Notes under the pieces: model-generated | The model's input: the letters and a program-made list of their open reading frames with translations, nothing else | Database searches by the model: none | Told to the model about the DNA's origin: nothing | NCBI GenBank assembly: GCA_937981305.1 | Contig: CALJPB010000418.1 | Location: forward strand, 1 to 18,971 | Source of the DNA: an uncultured Selenomonas sp. | GTDB lineage: Bacteria; Bacillota; Negativicutes; Selenomonadales; Selenomonadaceae | Length of the DNA: 18,971 nucleotides | Direction: 5' to 3' | Part shown: one piece after another, positions 1-7,983 of the stretch | Layout of the letters: each line of letters opens with the position of its first letter | Position numbering within the stretch: the stretch's first letter is position 1 | Made by a program: the position numbers and the translations under genes

Positions 1-88
1 TATTCTACAACAGGAGGGATTTTTCTTCCTTGTCCGTTATCTAGGGTGCTGTCCATGGTGATGTGAGAGGATTTTGTGTGTTTGAAAT

Positions 89-619
89 TTACTCCGCCGC
101 CGCCTCGTATCCGACCATCAATGCCTGCATATTCGCCTCAACGGTGTGTGGGGGAACACGGTGGGTGACTGCTTTCTTTACGGCATCGAGTGGGACGATG
201 CCGGAGACGTGCGTGATCGCGCCGAGCGCGACGATGTTCGCAAAGAGCGCCTTGCCGATCTTATCGATGGCAAGCGTGGTGATGGGGACTTTGGCGACGT
301 GCGCCGCCTGCGGCACATTTGGCACGAGCTCGCTGTCAACGATCAGAATGCCCGTTGCGGGATCGAGATCGCCCGCGTACTTGTCCGCCGCCGCCTGTGT
401 CATGGCGAGGACGATGTCGGGATGCTCGACGTGCGGATGATAGATCGCGCCGTCACTGACAATGACCTCGGAGCGGGATGCGCCGCCGCGTGCCTCGGGG
501 CCGTAGGACTGCGACTGTGCGACATTCATTCCGCACGCGGTCGCCGCCTCGGCGAAGATGATGGCGGCGGTAATGACACCCTGTCCACCCGAGCCTGAGA
601 GACGAAGTTCCTTCTGCAT
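89..619 (-). CDS. korC: 2-oxoglutarate:ferredoxin oxidoreductase, gamma subunit
   Basis: A 176-residue protein of the pyruvate/ketoisovalerate oxidoreductase gamma family. The N-terminal GSGGQGVITAA motif (about residues 8-18) and the YGPEARGGASRSEVIVS block are family hallmarks. With the alpha, beta and ferredoxin subunits it would convert 2-oxoglutarate, CoA and oxidised ferredoxin to succinyl-CoA, CO2 and reduced ferredoxin in the cytoplasm. The ATG at 619 was chosen over an ATG 18 nt upstream because it follows a GGGAGGG site and lies 1 nt after the korB stop, so translation is probably coupled. It is the last gene of korDABC. I see no clear hairpin terminator in the 88 nt downstream. The exact 2-oxoacid (2-oxoglutarate or branched-chain) cannot be fixed by sequence alone. 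Confidence 0.9.
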   Translation of the reverse strand: MQKELRLSGSGGQGVITAAIIFAEAATACGMNVAQSQSYGPEARGGASRSEVIVSDGAIYHPHVEHPDIVLAMTQAAADKYAGDLDPATGILIVDSELVPNVPQAAHVAKVPITTLAIDKIGKALFANIVALGAITHVSGIVPLDAVKKAVTHRVPPHTVEANMQALMVGYEAAAE

Positions 620-620
620 A

Positions 621-1472
621 TCAGAGCCCTCCCGCACGCCGCTGAATCTCGACGTTCGCCATGCCGTACTCCTCGCCCGCGCATTCGTAGAGCAGCCCGA
701 TGGGGAACTTCTCCGGTGTGCGCTTCTCGGGCGGGAGCTTGTCCCATGCCGCCTTCATGACCGCAGAGTCGCGCATCCACTCGAGCATCGCGGCGGGCGA
801 TCCCATCTTGTTCTTGCGCCCGTAGGCGGTTGGGCACTGTACCATCGCCTCGACGAGGGCAAAGCCGTGATTTGCGAGGCCGCCCGCAATCATCTGCGCG
901 AGATGTTTGACGTGGAACGCCGTCGAGCGTGCGACGTAGGTCGCACCCGCTGCCTCTGCGATGCGGCACGCATCGAGCGGTCGATCGATCGTCCCGTATG
1001 GTGCGGTCGCCGTCATCTTGCCCGGCGGTGTCGTCGGCGAGGACTGCCCGCCCGTCATGCCGTAGATATTGTTGTTGAAGAGAATGACCGTAAGATCGAC
1101 GTTGCGCCGACAGCCGTGCAGGAAATGGTTGCCGCCGATGGCAGTACAGTCGCCATCTCCTGTAATGACGACGACGTTTAACTCGGGACGTGCGAGCTTG
1201 ATGCCTGTTGCAAACGGGATCGCTCGTCCATGCGCTGTATGCACTGTGTCAAAATCCATATAACCCGAACCGCGCGAGGAGCAGCCGATGCCGGAGACAA
1301 TGACGGTGTTGTCCTGCGTGAAGCCCTCCGTCCCCTCAATCGCCTCGGCAATGCACTTCAGTGCCGTGCCGTTGCCGCAGCCAGGACACCAGAGATGGGG
1401 CAGGCGGTTTTGACGAAAATACCGCTCAAAGCTGCGGTCGATCTCCGCGTGTGCATTCATGTCCGTGCTCAT
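621..1472 (-). CDS. korB: 2-oxoglutarate:ferredoxin oxidoreductase, beta (TPP-binding) subunit
   Basis: A 283-residue thiamine-diphosphate subunit. Visible motifs: WCPGCGNG with C29 and C32 of the iron-sulfur binding set, the TPP/Mg motif GDGD (about 105-108) followed by NNNIYGMTGGQ (133-143), and GIGCSSR at 61-67. The length is usual for KorB beta subunits. The start at 1472 follows an AGGAGGT site and overlaps the korA stop as ATGA, so the longer upstream frame inside korA was rejected. Together with KorA it forms the catalytic core that decarboxylates the oxoacid and passes electrons to ferredoxin. Confidence 0.93.
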   Translation of the reverse strand: MSTDMNAHAEIDRSFERYFRQNRLPHLWCPGCGNGTALKCIAEAIEGTEGFTQDNTVIVSGIGCSSRGSGYMDFDTVHTAHGRAIPFATGIKLARPELNVVVITGDGDCTAIGGNHFLHGCRRNVDLTVILFNNNIYGMTGGQSSPTTPPGKMTATAPYGTIDRPLDACRIAEAAGATYVARSTAFHVKHLAQMIAGGLANHGFALVEAMVQCPTAYGRKNKMGSPAAMLEWMRDSAVMKAAWDKLPPEKRTPEKFPIGLLYECAGEEYGMANVEIQRRAGGL

Positions 1473-2620
1473 GCCCGCACCTCCTCGCTCATCTGACGAA
1501 TTGCCGCTGTGATTTCCTGCGGCGTGAAGTCCAGCATATTGTATTTGAGACACGGGCGGACAGGCGTACCGTGCGCCGCACGCGTGACCTCCCCCACGAG
1601 CTGCCCATAGTTCAGCTCCGCGACGAGAATGCCCTTGACACGAGCTGCGAGACGTCCGATTGCCGCATCCGCGAACGGCCAGATCGTCTTGAGACGCAGG
1701 AAACCGACCTTGATCCCCTCCGCACGCGCCGCGCGTACCGCCTCATATGCCGTACGCGCCGTACCGCCGTAGCTGACAACGGCGTATTCCGCGTCCTCCA
1801 TGAAGTGCTCCTCCGTGCGGATGATCTCCTCGCCCACGCGATTGATTTTCTCGTGCAGACGATGCAGAAGGCTCTCCGTGACGGCGGGGCTGCCCGAGGG
1901 AAAGCCCGTCTCATCGTGGAGAAGCCCTGTGACGTGGATGCGGTAGCCGTCGCCGAAGCGCGCCACATCGGGCACGAGATCCTCGCCCACGGCAAAGGGC
2001 TGATAGCCCTCGGCGCGTGTCTTTTTCGGCAGACGGCGCGGATAGATGTCAAGCTCCTCGGCAGAGGGCAGGGTGACATTTTCGCGCAGATGTCCGACGA
2101 TCTCGTCCATCAGCAGAATGACGGGCGTGCGGAAACGCTCCGCATAGTTCACCGACATCACCGCCAGATCGAACGACTCGCGCACGCTCCACGGCGAGAG
2201 CGCGATGATCGGATGGTCGCCGTGCGTGCCCCAGCGCACCTGCATGACATCGCCCTGCGACGGCGCGGTCGGCTGTCCCGTCGAGGGGCCGACGCGCTGC
2301 ACGTTTACCACGACGCACGGGATCTCCGCACAGGCGGCATAGCCGATCAGCTCCTGTTTCAGCGAGAAGCCGGGGCCGCTCGTCGCGTCCATCACCTTTG
2401 CGCCCGCGAGCGACGCGCCGAGGATGGCGCCCATCGCCCCGATCTCGTCCTCCATCTGGAGGAACGTGCCGCCGATCTTCGGCAGCATCTTCGCCATCTG
2501 CTCGGCGATCTCCGTGGACGGCGTGATCGGATAGCCCGCGAAGAACGTCACACCTGCCGCAATCGCACCCTCGGCGACCGCCTCGTTGCCCTGCATGAGC
2601 CGTGCATTTGTCTCAGCCAT
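1469..2620 (-). CDS. korA: 2-oxoglutarate:ferredoxin oxidoreductase, alpha subunit
   Basis: A 383-residue alpha subunit. Characteristic blocks are GYPITPSTEIAE (29-40), MEDEIGAMGA (56-65) and TSGPGFSLKQE (80-90), which form the pyrimidine and substrate side of the TPP site. The QRVGPSTGQPT stretch is also typical of KorA/VorB alpha chains. The short alpha chain without a fused gamma domain agrees with a separate korC in the operon. The start lies 1 nt downstream of the korD stop. The D-A-B-C order is like oorDABC of Epsilonproteobacteria, supporting 2-oxoglutarate as substrate, although 2-oxoisovalerate enzymes look similar. Confidence 0.93.
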   Translation of the reverse strand: MAETNARLMQGNEAVAEGAIAAGVTFFAGYPITPSTEIAEQMAKMLPKIGGTFLQMEDEIGAMGAILGASLAGAKVMDATSGPGFSLKQELIGYAACAEIPCVVVNVQRVGPSTGQPTAPSQGDVMQVRWGTHGDHPIIALSPWSVRESFDLAVMSVNYAERFRTPVILLMDEIVGHLRENVTLPSAEELDIYPRRLPKKTRAEGYQPFAVGEDLVPDVARFGDGYRIHVTGLLHDETGFPSGSPAVTESLLHRLHEKINRVGEEIIRTEEHFMEDAEYAVVSYGGTARTAYEAVRAARAEGIKVGFLRLKTIWPFADAAIGRLAARVKGILVAELNYGQLVGEVTRAAHGTPVRPCLKYNMLDFTPQEITAAIRQMSEEVRA

Positions 2621-2621
2621 C

Positions 2622-2816
2622 TCACGCCCTCCTCTCTACGAATATCGCAAAATCGGGACAGCGCATCTCGCACTGCCCGCACGCGATGCAGTCCTCGGGG
2701 CGGACAGGCGTGATCTTGCCGAGCAGACTCACCTCGAGCACCTTCTTCGGACAGAACGCAGCGCAGATGCCGCAGCCCTTGCACCGTTTTTCCTTGATAT
2801 ACAGCTCACCCTTCAT
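2622..2816 (-). CDS. korD: 2-oxoglutarate:ferredoxin oxidoreductase, ferredoxin-like delta subunit
   Basis: A 64-residue dicluster ferredoxin. Two CxxCxxCxxxCP motifs are present (CKGCGICAAFCP and CIACGQCEMRCP), each able to hold one [4Fe-4S] cluster and relay electrons from the TPP centre to external ferredoxin. The start at 2816 follows a GGGAGAG site; an upstream in-frame ATG would add 11 basic residues absent from the family. It is the first gene of korDABC, about 100 nt downstream of a predicted promoter and a strongly paired leader. Confidence 0.9.
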   Translation of the reverse strand: MKGELYIKEKRCKGCGICAAFCPKKVLEVSLLGKITPVRPEDCIACGQCEMRCPDFAIFVERRA

Positions 2817-2873
2817 GGCGTCTCTCTCCCGCCGGGATGCGGAACACATCCCTCATACACAGAAAACAGTTCC

Positions 2874-2919
2874 ATTATCCGCTGCGGAGGTCTGTCCCTC
2901 CGTTATCTCTGCGGATAAT
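2874..2919 (-). promoter_or_regulatory. Nested inverted repeat in the korDABC leader
   Basis: The outer arms are perfect 9-bp repeats, ATTATCCGC (2874-2882) and GCGGATAAT (2911-2919). Inside them lies a second perfect 6-bp stem, CGGAGG (2885-2890) and CCTCCG (2897-2902), with a 6-nt loop. The outer arm starts about where transcription from the predicted promoter would begin, so the mRNA would carry the structure at its extreme 5' end. It could stabilise the message or be a DNA operator. The half-sites also form a near-direct repeat TTATC..CTGCGGA, which would fit a protein site. No known regulator motif is recognised. Confidence 0.55.
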
Positions 2920-2925
2920 TTCAAT

Positions 2926-2953
2926 ATTATAGCAGATGGAGCAGGGAAAACAA
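2926..2953 (-). promoter_or_regulatory. Predicted promoter of korDABC
   Basis: On the minus strand a perfect TATAAT (2926-2931) is preceded, 16 nt away, by TTGTTT (2948-2953). It lies about 110 nt upstream of korD in the only AT-rich stretch of the intergenic region. Confidence 0.6.
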
Positions 2954-2990
2954 AATCGCATACTGAATACATATTTACACGATAAAATGC

Positions 2991-3019
2991 TTGACGCGGC
3001 GCACCCCTCGTAGTAATCT
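2991..3019 (+). promoter_or_regulatory. Predicted promoter of the DUF3290-DUF421 pair
   Basis: TTGACG (2991-2996), a 17-nt spacer and TAATCT (3014-3019) lie 24 nt upstream of the start codon at 3044. The -35 is good and the -10 modest. The unit is divergent from korDABC. Confidence 0.5.
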
Positions 3020-3043
3020 ACAGGCGGAAAAGGAGGGGGCTTC

Positions 3044-3496
3044 TTGAATTTTTATACCTACGACTACATCACGGCGCACAGCCGGTTCGGCGATAATGTC
3101 TGGTATGCGCTTTCATTTCTCGCACTCGCTGCGCTCCTGTTCGTGAGTGTGAAGCATCTGCGCAACCGCCTCGCGACGCGCTACCGCGACCTCATCGTCA
3201 TTCTGTTTCTCACGGTCGCATTCCTCGGTGGTGTGCAGTGGAACGACTACAACCGTACAAAGAGCGATGTGGAGGCGACCTCGCGCATGGCGCAGTTCCT
3301 CCACAGCCTCAGCGTGGATCTGGATGTGCCCGTGCAGGAGATCCGCACCAACTCGACGTATTTGAAGCAGGGGATGCTCGTCGATGTGCAGGGGACGTTT
3401 TACACGGTGACGTTCAATGCGGACTTTACCTCATTTCAGTACGAGCGGACGCATCTCCTGAACCGCGACGTGAAGATTGTGGACAAGGAGGACTGA
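3044..3496 (+). CDS. DUF3290 domain membrane protein
   Basis: A 150-residue protein with two hydrophobic helices (about residues 20-36 and 50-64) and a soluble C-terminal half. Size, topology and a DUF421 gene directly downstream fit the DUF3290 family, whose members commonly accompany YetF-type proteins. The start is a TTG at 3044, supported by a strong AGGAGGGGG site 5-6 nt upstream; no ATG is available near it. The stop is 1 nt before the next start, so the two proteins probably form one membrane unit. The function of the family is not established. Confidence 0.75.
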   Translation: MNFYTYDYITAHSRFGDNVWYALSFLALAALLFVSVKHLRNRLATRYRDLIVILFLTVAFLGGVQWNDYNRTKSDVEATSRMAQFLHSLSVDLDVPVQEIRTNSTYLKQGMLVDVQGTFYTVTFNADFTSFQYERTHLLNRDVKIVDKED

Positions 3497-3497
3497 C

Positions 3498-4133
3498 ATG
3501 CTGATCTACTCTCTGATGCTGGGCAAGCTCGCGCTCGGACTTTTGTGTCTCATCCTCCAGATCAACCTGCTCGGCAAGGGCAACCTCGCGCCGAACTCCG
3601 CGACCGATCAGGTGCAGAACTACGTTCTCGGCGGCATCATTGGCGGCGTGATCTACAACAACGCCATCTCCATTCTGGACTTCCTGCTCGTGCTGATCGC
3701 GTGGACGCTGCTCGTGCTGGTTCTGAAATATCTCAAGATGAACAGCGGTGCGATCAAGGACTTCGTCGACGGCAGTCCCGCCGTGGTGATCGAGCGCGGC
3801 AAAATCCTCATGGATGAGTGTATGCGGCACGGAATGCTCGCGCATGACATCACGCTGAAACTCCGCATGGCGGGCGTTTACTACATCAAAGACGTGAAAC
3901 GTGCCGTGCTCGAGCCGAACGGCCAGCTCACCGTCATCCAGTACGGCGAGCAGAATGCGCGCTATCCGCTCATCCTCGACGGACAGCTGGATGAGGACAT
4001 CCTCGAACTCATCGAAAAGGACCGCGTCTGGCTCAACTCCGAGCTGCGCACGGCGGGCTACGCGCTCAAGGACATCTACATCGGCGAGTACAAGGACGGT
4101 GCGCTGATTATCCACCCGTATGAGAAAAATTGA
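3498..4133 (+). CDS. DUF421 / YetF-family membrane protein
   Basis: A 211-residue protein with three N-terminal hydrophobic segments (about 4-24, 43-60 and 62-78) and a cytoplasmic domain containing the YetF-type stretch DFVDGSPAVVIERGKI (88-103). The ATG at 3498 follows AAGGAGG, which lies inside the end of the preceding gene. Homologues in spore formers are linked to spore or germination functions, but in non-sporulating relatives the role is unknown. It pairs with the upstream DUF3290 gene. Confidence 0.78.
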   Translation: MLIYSLMLGKLALGLLCLILQINLLGKGNLAPNSATDQVQNYVLGGIIGGVIYNNAISILDFLLVLIAWTLLVLVLKYLKMNSGAIKDFVDGSPAVVIERGKILMDECMRHGMLAHDITLKLRMAGVYYIKDVKRAVLEPNGQLTVIQYGEQNARYPLILDGQLDEDILELIEKDRVWLNSELRTAGYALKDIYIGEYKDGALIIHPYEKN

Positions 4134-4166
4134 CGAATCGCTGATAAAATGAAGTCCGTCAGATTG

Positions 4167-4206
4167 GCGTAGATTTTTCGTTCGAACAAGGAGGAAAAAT
4201 CTACGC
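4167..4206. repeat. 13-bp perfect inverted repeat between convergent genes
   Basis: Arms GCGTAGATTTTTC (4167-4179) and GAAAAATCTACGC (4194-4206) flank a 14-nt loop that itself starts with the palindrome GTTCGAAC (4180-4187). It lies between the convergent DUF421 and doc genes, where a two-way transcription stop would be expected. However, the T-run is inside the stem rather than after it, so it is not a standard intrinsic terminator. Confidence 0.6.
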
Positions 4207-4279
4207 ATAAAACTATGTGGAAGATGCTAGGGTACAGTGCAGACGAAAAAGATGCATCAAGAGACGCAAGCTGAATTTA

Positions 4280-4672
4280 TCAACGATTCCCTAGGTATTG
4301 TTTGTGTGCTTCGATCCAAGTCCGCAGATTTTCCTGCGGGCTTTTTCCTGCGGCAACATCTAGGATGATGGTGTAGAGTTCTTCCTGTGTGTATTGCAGA
4401 CGGATGCCGTTTAATGCAAGGAAGACGAGCATGGCATGTGCGCCGATGCGTTTGTTCCCGTCGATCATGGCGTGGTTTTTGATGAGACCATAGCCGAGGC
4501 GTGCGGCTTTTTGTTCAAGGGACGGATAGAGATCCATGCCGCCAAAGGACATAAACGGTGTTGCCAAGGCGGCGTCGAGAAGTGCTTCGTCGCGGATACC
4601 GCTGCTGCCGCCGGTTGCGGCAATCAGTTCTGCGTGCATCTGAAGCACTTGCCCTTTTGTCAGGAGGATCAT
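4280..4672 (-). CDS. doc: Death-on-curing (Doc) family toxin, Fic fold
   Basis: A 130-residue protein of the Doc family. The Fic-type motif HAMIDGNKRIGAHA starts at H67 and keeps His, Asp, Asn, Lys and Arg of the Doc version HxFx(D)xNKR. The GGSSGIRDEALLDAAL block (21-36) is also typical. Doc phosphorylates elongation factor EF-Tu and stops translation. The start overlaps the phd stop as ATGA, the usual antitoxin-first arrangement. Whether the antitoxin still neutralises it cannot be read from the sequence. Confidence 0.88.
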   Translation of the reverse strand: MILLTKGQVLQMHAELIAATGGSSGIRDEALLDAALATPFMSFGGMDLYPSLEQKAARLGYGLIKNHAMIDGNKRIGAHAMLVFLALNGIRLQYTQEELYTIILDVAAGKSPQENLRTWIEAHKQYLGNR

Positions 4673-4911
4673 CGTGCCAGCACCTCATAAGCTGCTCTAT
4701 TTTGTTCCATCAGCTGTCGAGAGACGGCAAGCACGTCTGCATCCGGCAAGGTTTCGCTATGTCCGAGTTGCCGGATGTCGATAACGAGGTAGCGCGGCGT
4801 ATTGTCCTTTAGAATGACCGCAGTTCCTTTTTCGTCGACAAGCTGTACGACCTTGGAAAAATTTTGGTTTGCTTCGGTCATGGAAATCATGGTGTCTGTG
4901 TGGATGTTCAT
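4669..4911 (-). CDS. phd: Phd/YefM family antitoxin
   Basis: An 80-residue antitoxin. The N-terminal MTEANQNFSKVVQLVDEKG segment is the Phd DNA-binding fold and LKDNTPRYLVID follows; the C-terminal tail would wrap the toxin. The start at 4911 was chosen because of an AAGGAGG site 7-8 nt upstream; an ATG 39 nt further up has none. It begins 39 nt after the RND gene on the same strand, with no terminator or promoter visible between them, so it may be co-transcribed with the efflux genes. Phd proteins usually repress their own promoter together with Doc. Confidence 0.85.
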   Translation of the reverse strand: MNIHTDTMISMTEANQNFSKVVQLVDEKGTAVILKDNTPRYLVIDIRQLGHSETLPDADVLAVSRQLMEQNRAAYEVLAR

Positions 4912-4950
4912 GGAGTGACCTCCTTTTTCGTGGTTGATGGCTCTGACCAC

Positions 4951-7900
4951 CTACTCCCTCACCCGATACGCGACGGCATACATGACGGGCAGTACCAAGA
5001 GTGTCAGCACCGTTGCCACAATCAGTCCGCCCGCGATGGCGACCGCCATGGGCCCCCAGAAGATGCTGCGCATGAGTGGCAGCATTCCGAGGATGGCGGC
5101 GGCGGCGGTGAGCATGATGGGGCGGAAACGCAGGACGGCGGAGTCAATGATGGCATCCATAGGCTGCTCACCCGCCTCCTCATGTTTTTTGATCTGGTCG
5201 ATGAGGATGACGGAGTTGCGGATAATCATGCCGAAGAGGGCGAGTACGCCGAGGTAGGCGACGAAGCCGAGCGCGGAGTCGGTGACGAGCATGGCAAACG
5301 CAACGCCGATGAGCCCCATCGGTGCGGTGAGGAGGGTGAGCGTCATCTTGCCCATGCTGCCGAGCTGGAGCATGAGGAGGGTCATGATGATAAAGATCAT
5401 GGCGGGCAGCGGCTGCATGAGGTAGTGCATGGAGTCAGCGGAGTCCGCGAGCGCGCCCGCTGTCTCGATGGTCGTGCCGGCGGGGAGGCTGCGGCGCAGC
5501 TCCTCGGTCGCTTTGTAAATGCGCAGCGCGGCATCGTTGCCCTCGCCCTCTCTGACCTCCGCCTGTACCATGATGCTTGGGCGCAGGTTGTACCGCTTGA
5601 TAAAGCCGTCCTCCGCGCCGTAGGAGAGATGCGCGATCTGCGCGAGGGGGACGCTGCCGCCCGCTGTCGCAATCGGCAGCTCGCCGAGGCGTTCGATGTT
5701 CGTGCGGTCGCGTTCGGCAAGGCGCAGGACGATGCCGATATTGCGGTCGCCCGTGTAGAACTCCGCCGCCTGTGCGCCCGTCAGCTCGGTGTAGAGCATC
5801 TGCTTGACTGCCTTTGCACTGATCCCGTAGAGTTTCAGCTTGTCCTTGTCGAAGTCGATGCGGACGGTCTTGGATTTCTCCGTCCAGTCGAGGTGGACGT
5901 TCGTCGCGGCGGGATCGGCAGCGGTGATGGCGGCGACCTCCTCGGCGACGCGGCGCACTTCGTCCGTCGTGGGTGCAGAGACGCGCAGCATGATGGGGAA
6001 GTCAGCGGGCGGTCCCGTCTGGATGTACTGTGTTGTGACGCGCACGCCCGAGAGTTCGTCGCTGCGTGCGGCGGCAATCACGGCGGCAAGTTCCTCGCGT
6101 GCCGCGGTGTCGTTCGCGGTGATGACGAACTGGGCGCTGTTCGCCGCGTCCGCCTTTGGATCGACGGTGAGGACGAAGCGCGGTGTGGAGCGTCCGATGT
6201 AGGCAGCGTAGTTTTGGATTTTGTCGCTGTGCGCGGCGAGGAGGTCAGCGAGACGATCCGCCTCCGCTGCCGTCGCCTGCATGGATGCACCCTGCGGCAG
6301 GGTTAGGCGCACGAGCAGCTCGGGGCGCAGCGAGGGCGGGAAAAAGGTCTGTTTGATGTGCGGGAATGCCGCAAGGCTCAGGGCAAAGAGGAGGACGGTG
6401 CCGACGAGGACGACGGCGCGGTGCGCGAGAAATGTTGTGAGCACGCGGCGAAAGAGGCGATAGAAGGGGCTCGTGTACGGATCGTGCACGCCCTCCTCCA
6501 TTTTTTTGACGCGAATGAGATAGTATCCGAAAAGTGGCGCGACCATAACGGAGACGATCCAACTGAGGACGAGGGCGATGCCGATGACGGGAAAGAGCGC
6601 GGCGCAGAACTCACTCGCCATGCCCTTGGAGAATGCGACGGGGATGAAGCCCGCGCAGGTGATGAGCGTACCTGTGAGCATGGGCTTCGCCGTCTGGGTA
6701 AAGGCATAGCACGCTGCGTCGAAGCGTCCCATCCCGCGCTCGAGCTGTACGCTCATCATCTCAACGGCGATGATGGCATCGTCCACGAGGAGACCGAGCG
6801 AGATAATCAGTGCACCGAGGGAGACCTTGTGCAGATCGATGCCGAGCATATACATGGCGACGAACGTACCCGCGAGGACGAGCGGGATGCAGCCCGCGAC
6901 GACAAGCCCCGTGCGCAGTCCGAGCGAGAGGAAGCTGACGGCGAGGACGATGAGGATCGCGAGTGCAAGCGTCTCGACGAAATCGTGAATGGAGTGCTGC
7001 ACGACGGCGGGCTGATTCGACACCTCGTGCAACTCGGCACCGAGCGGGAGATCCTGTTGGATCGCGGCGGTCAGTTCTTTGAGGTTTTCGCCGAGGGCGA
7101 GGATGTTGCCGCCCGCCTCCATGGAGACGGCGATGCCGACGGCGGGCGCACCGTTGTAGAGCATACGCGGCTCGGATGGGTCAACCGCCTTGCGCTCGAC
7201 GCTTGCGATGTCGCCGAGACGAAAGATTTTCCCGTTTGCCGCAATCGGGAGCGCACGGATGTCCTCGATGTTTTCAAACACGCCCGAGGCACGCAGCTGT
7301 ACGGTGTCGCTCTCCGTCTCGGTGCTGCCGCTCGTCGCCATTGCATCCTGCGCGGCGAGTGCGTCCGTGATGGCGGTCGGGGGGATGCCGAGCTGTGCGA
7401 GCCGTTCGAGGGCGATCTCGACGTAGACGTGCTCGCTCTGCACGCCGATCAGCTCGACCTTTTGCACGCTCGGAACGGCGAGGATGCGGCGGCGTGCGTC
7501 CTCCGCCATGCTGCGCAGCTCCTCATCGCTGTAGTCCGCGCCCGTGATGGCGTAGACCGAGCCGTACACGTCGTCGAAGCGGTCGTTGTAGAAAGGCCCG
7601 TAGACACCATCGGGCAGGTCGCGCTTTACGTCCTCGCCGAAGTTCCGCACGTCGCGCCACGTCGGGCGAATCTCCGACGCATCCACATCGTCGCGCAGCT
7701 GGACGTAGATCGTGGTCTGTCCCGCGCGTGTCTCACTGTGGATCTGTTTCAGCCCCGGGGTGTCCTGAAAACGCCGTTCGAGTTTGTCCGTGACCTGCTC
7801 CTGCATTTCCTCCGCGCTTGCACCCGGCCATGCGGCGGAGATCACCATCTGGCGGATGGTAAAGGCGGGATCCTCCATGCGTCCGAGTGCATTGTAGGCA

Positions 7901-7983
7901 AAGATGCCACCGACGGCAAAGACGATGATGAAGTACCAGACGAGTGCGCGGTGACGCAGGGAGAGCTCTGTGAGGTTTCTCAT
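4951..7983 (-). CDS. RND (HAE1-type) efflux transporter, inner-membrane permease
   Basis: A 1010-residue proton-driven exporter of the AcrB superfamily. It has the expected two-fold build: a first membrane helix near 12-30, a large periplasmic loop, a helix cluster from about 335 to 490, a second periplasmic loop, and a C-terminal cluster from about 850. The proton-relay Asp pair is D401-D402 (LLVDDAIIA). The position of AcrB Lys940 seems to be Arg922 (MIIRNSVILID), as in some RND subfamilies. Its start overlaps the adaptor stop as ATGA. Substrate range cannot be predicted. No outer-membrane TolC-like partner is encoded nearby, so the pump must use one from elsewhere. Confidence 0.93.
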   Translation of the reverse strand: MRNLTELSLRHRALVWYFIIVFAVGGIFAYNALGRMEDPAFTIRQMVISAAWPGASAEEMQEQVTDKLERRFQDTPGLKQIHSETRAGQTTIYVQLRDDVDASEIRPTWRDVRNFGEDVKRDLPDGVYGPFYNDRFDDVYGSVYAITGADYSDEELRSMAEDARRRILAVPSVQKVELIGVQSEHVYVEIALERLAQLGIPPTAITDALAAQDAMATSGSTETESDTVQLRASGVFENIEDIRALPIAANGKIFRLGDIASVERKAVDPSEPRMLYNGAPAVGIAVSMEAGGNILALGENLKELTAAIQQDLPLGAELHEVSNQPAVVQHSIHDFVETLALAILIVLAVSFLSLGLRTGLVVAGCIPLVLAGTFVAMYMLGIDLHKVSLGALIISLGLLVDDAIIAVEMMSVQLERGMGRFDAACYAFTQTAKPMLTGTLITCAGFIPVAFSKGMASEFCAALFPVIGIALVLSWIVSVMVAPLFGYYLIRVKKMEEGVHDPYTSPFYRLFRRVLTTFLAHRAVVLVGTVLLFALSLAAFPHIKQTFFPPSLRPELLVRLTLPQGASMQATAAEADRLADLLAAHSDKIQNYAAYIGRSTPRFVLTVDPKADAANSAQFVITANDTAAREELAAVIAAARSDELSGVRVTTQYIQTGPPADFPIMLRVSAPTTDEVRRVAEEVAAITAADPAATNVHLDWTEKSKTVRIDFDKDKLKLYGISAKAVKQMLYTELTGAQAAEFYTGDRNIGIVLRLAERDRTNIERLGELPIATAGGSVPLAQIAHLSYGAEDGFIKRYNLRPSIMVQAEVREGEGNDAALRIYKATEELRRSLPAGTTIETAGALADSADSMHYLMQPLPAMIFIIMTLLMLQLGSMGKMTLTLLTAPMGLIGVAFAMLVTDSALGFVAYLGVLALFGMIIRNSVILIDQIKKHEEAGEQPMDAIIDSAVLRFRPIMLTAAAAILGMLPLMRSIFWGPMAVAIAGGLIVATVLTLLVLPVMYAVAYRVRE

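Noticed and set aside
1..88. A possible terminator or gene at the left edge (AGGAGGG near 11-18).
   Set aside because: No stable hairpin with a T-run after korC, and no open frame of useful length follows the AGGAGGG.
4150..4200. GTTCGAAC at 4180-4187 as a LexA (SOS) box.
   Set aside because: The Gram-positive box needs GAAC-N4-GTTC; here the halves are in the opposite order and no promoter is adjacent.
3426..4208. A 260-codon open frame antisense to the DUF421 gene.
   Set aside because: The plus-strand gene has a ribosome site, overlapping operon layout and family motifs; the antisense frame has none.
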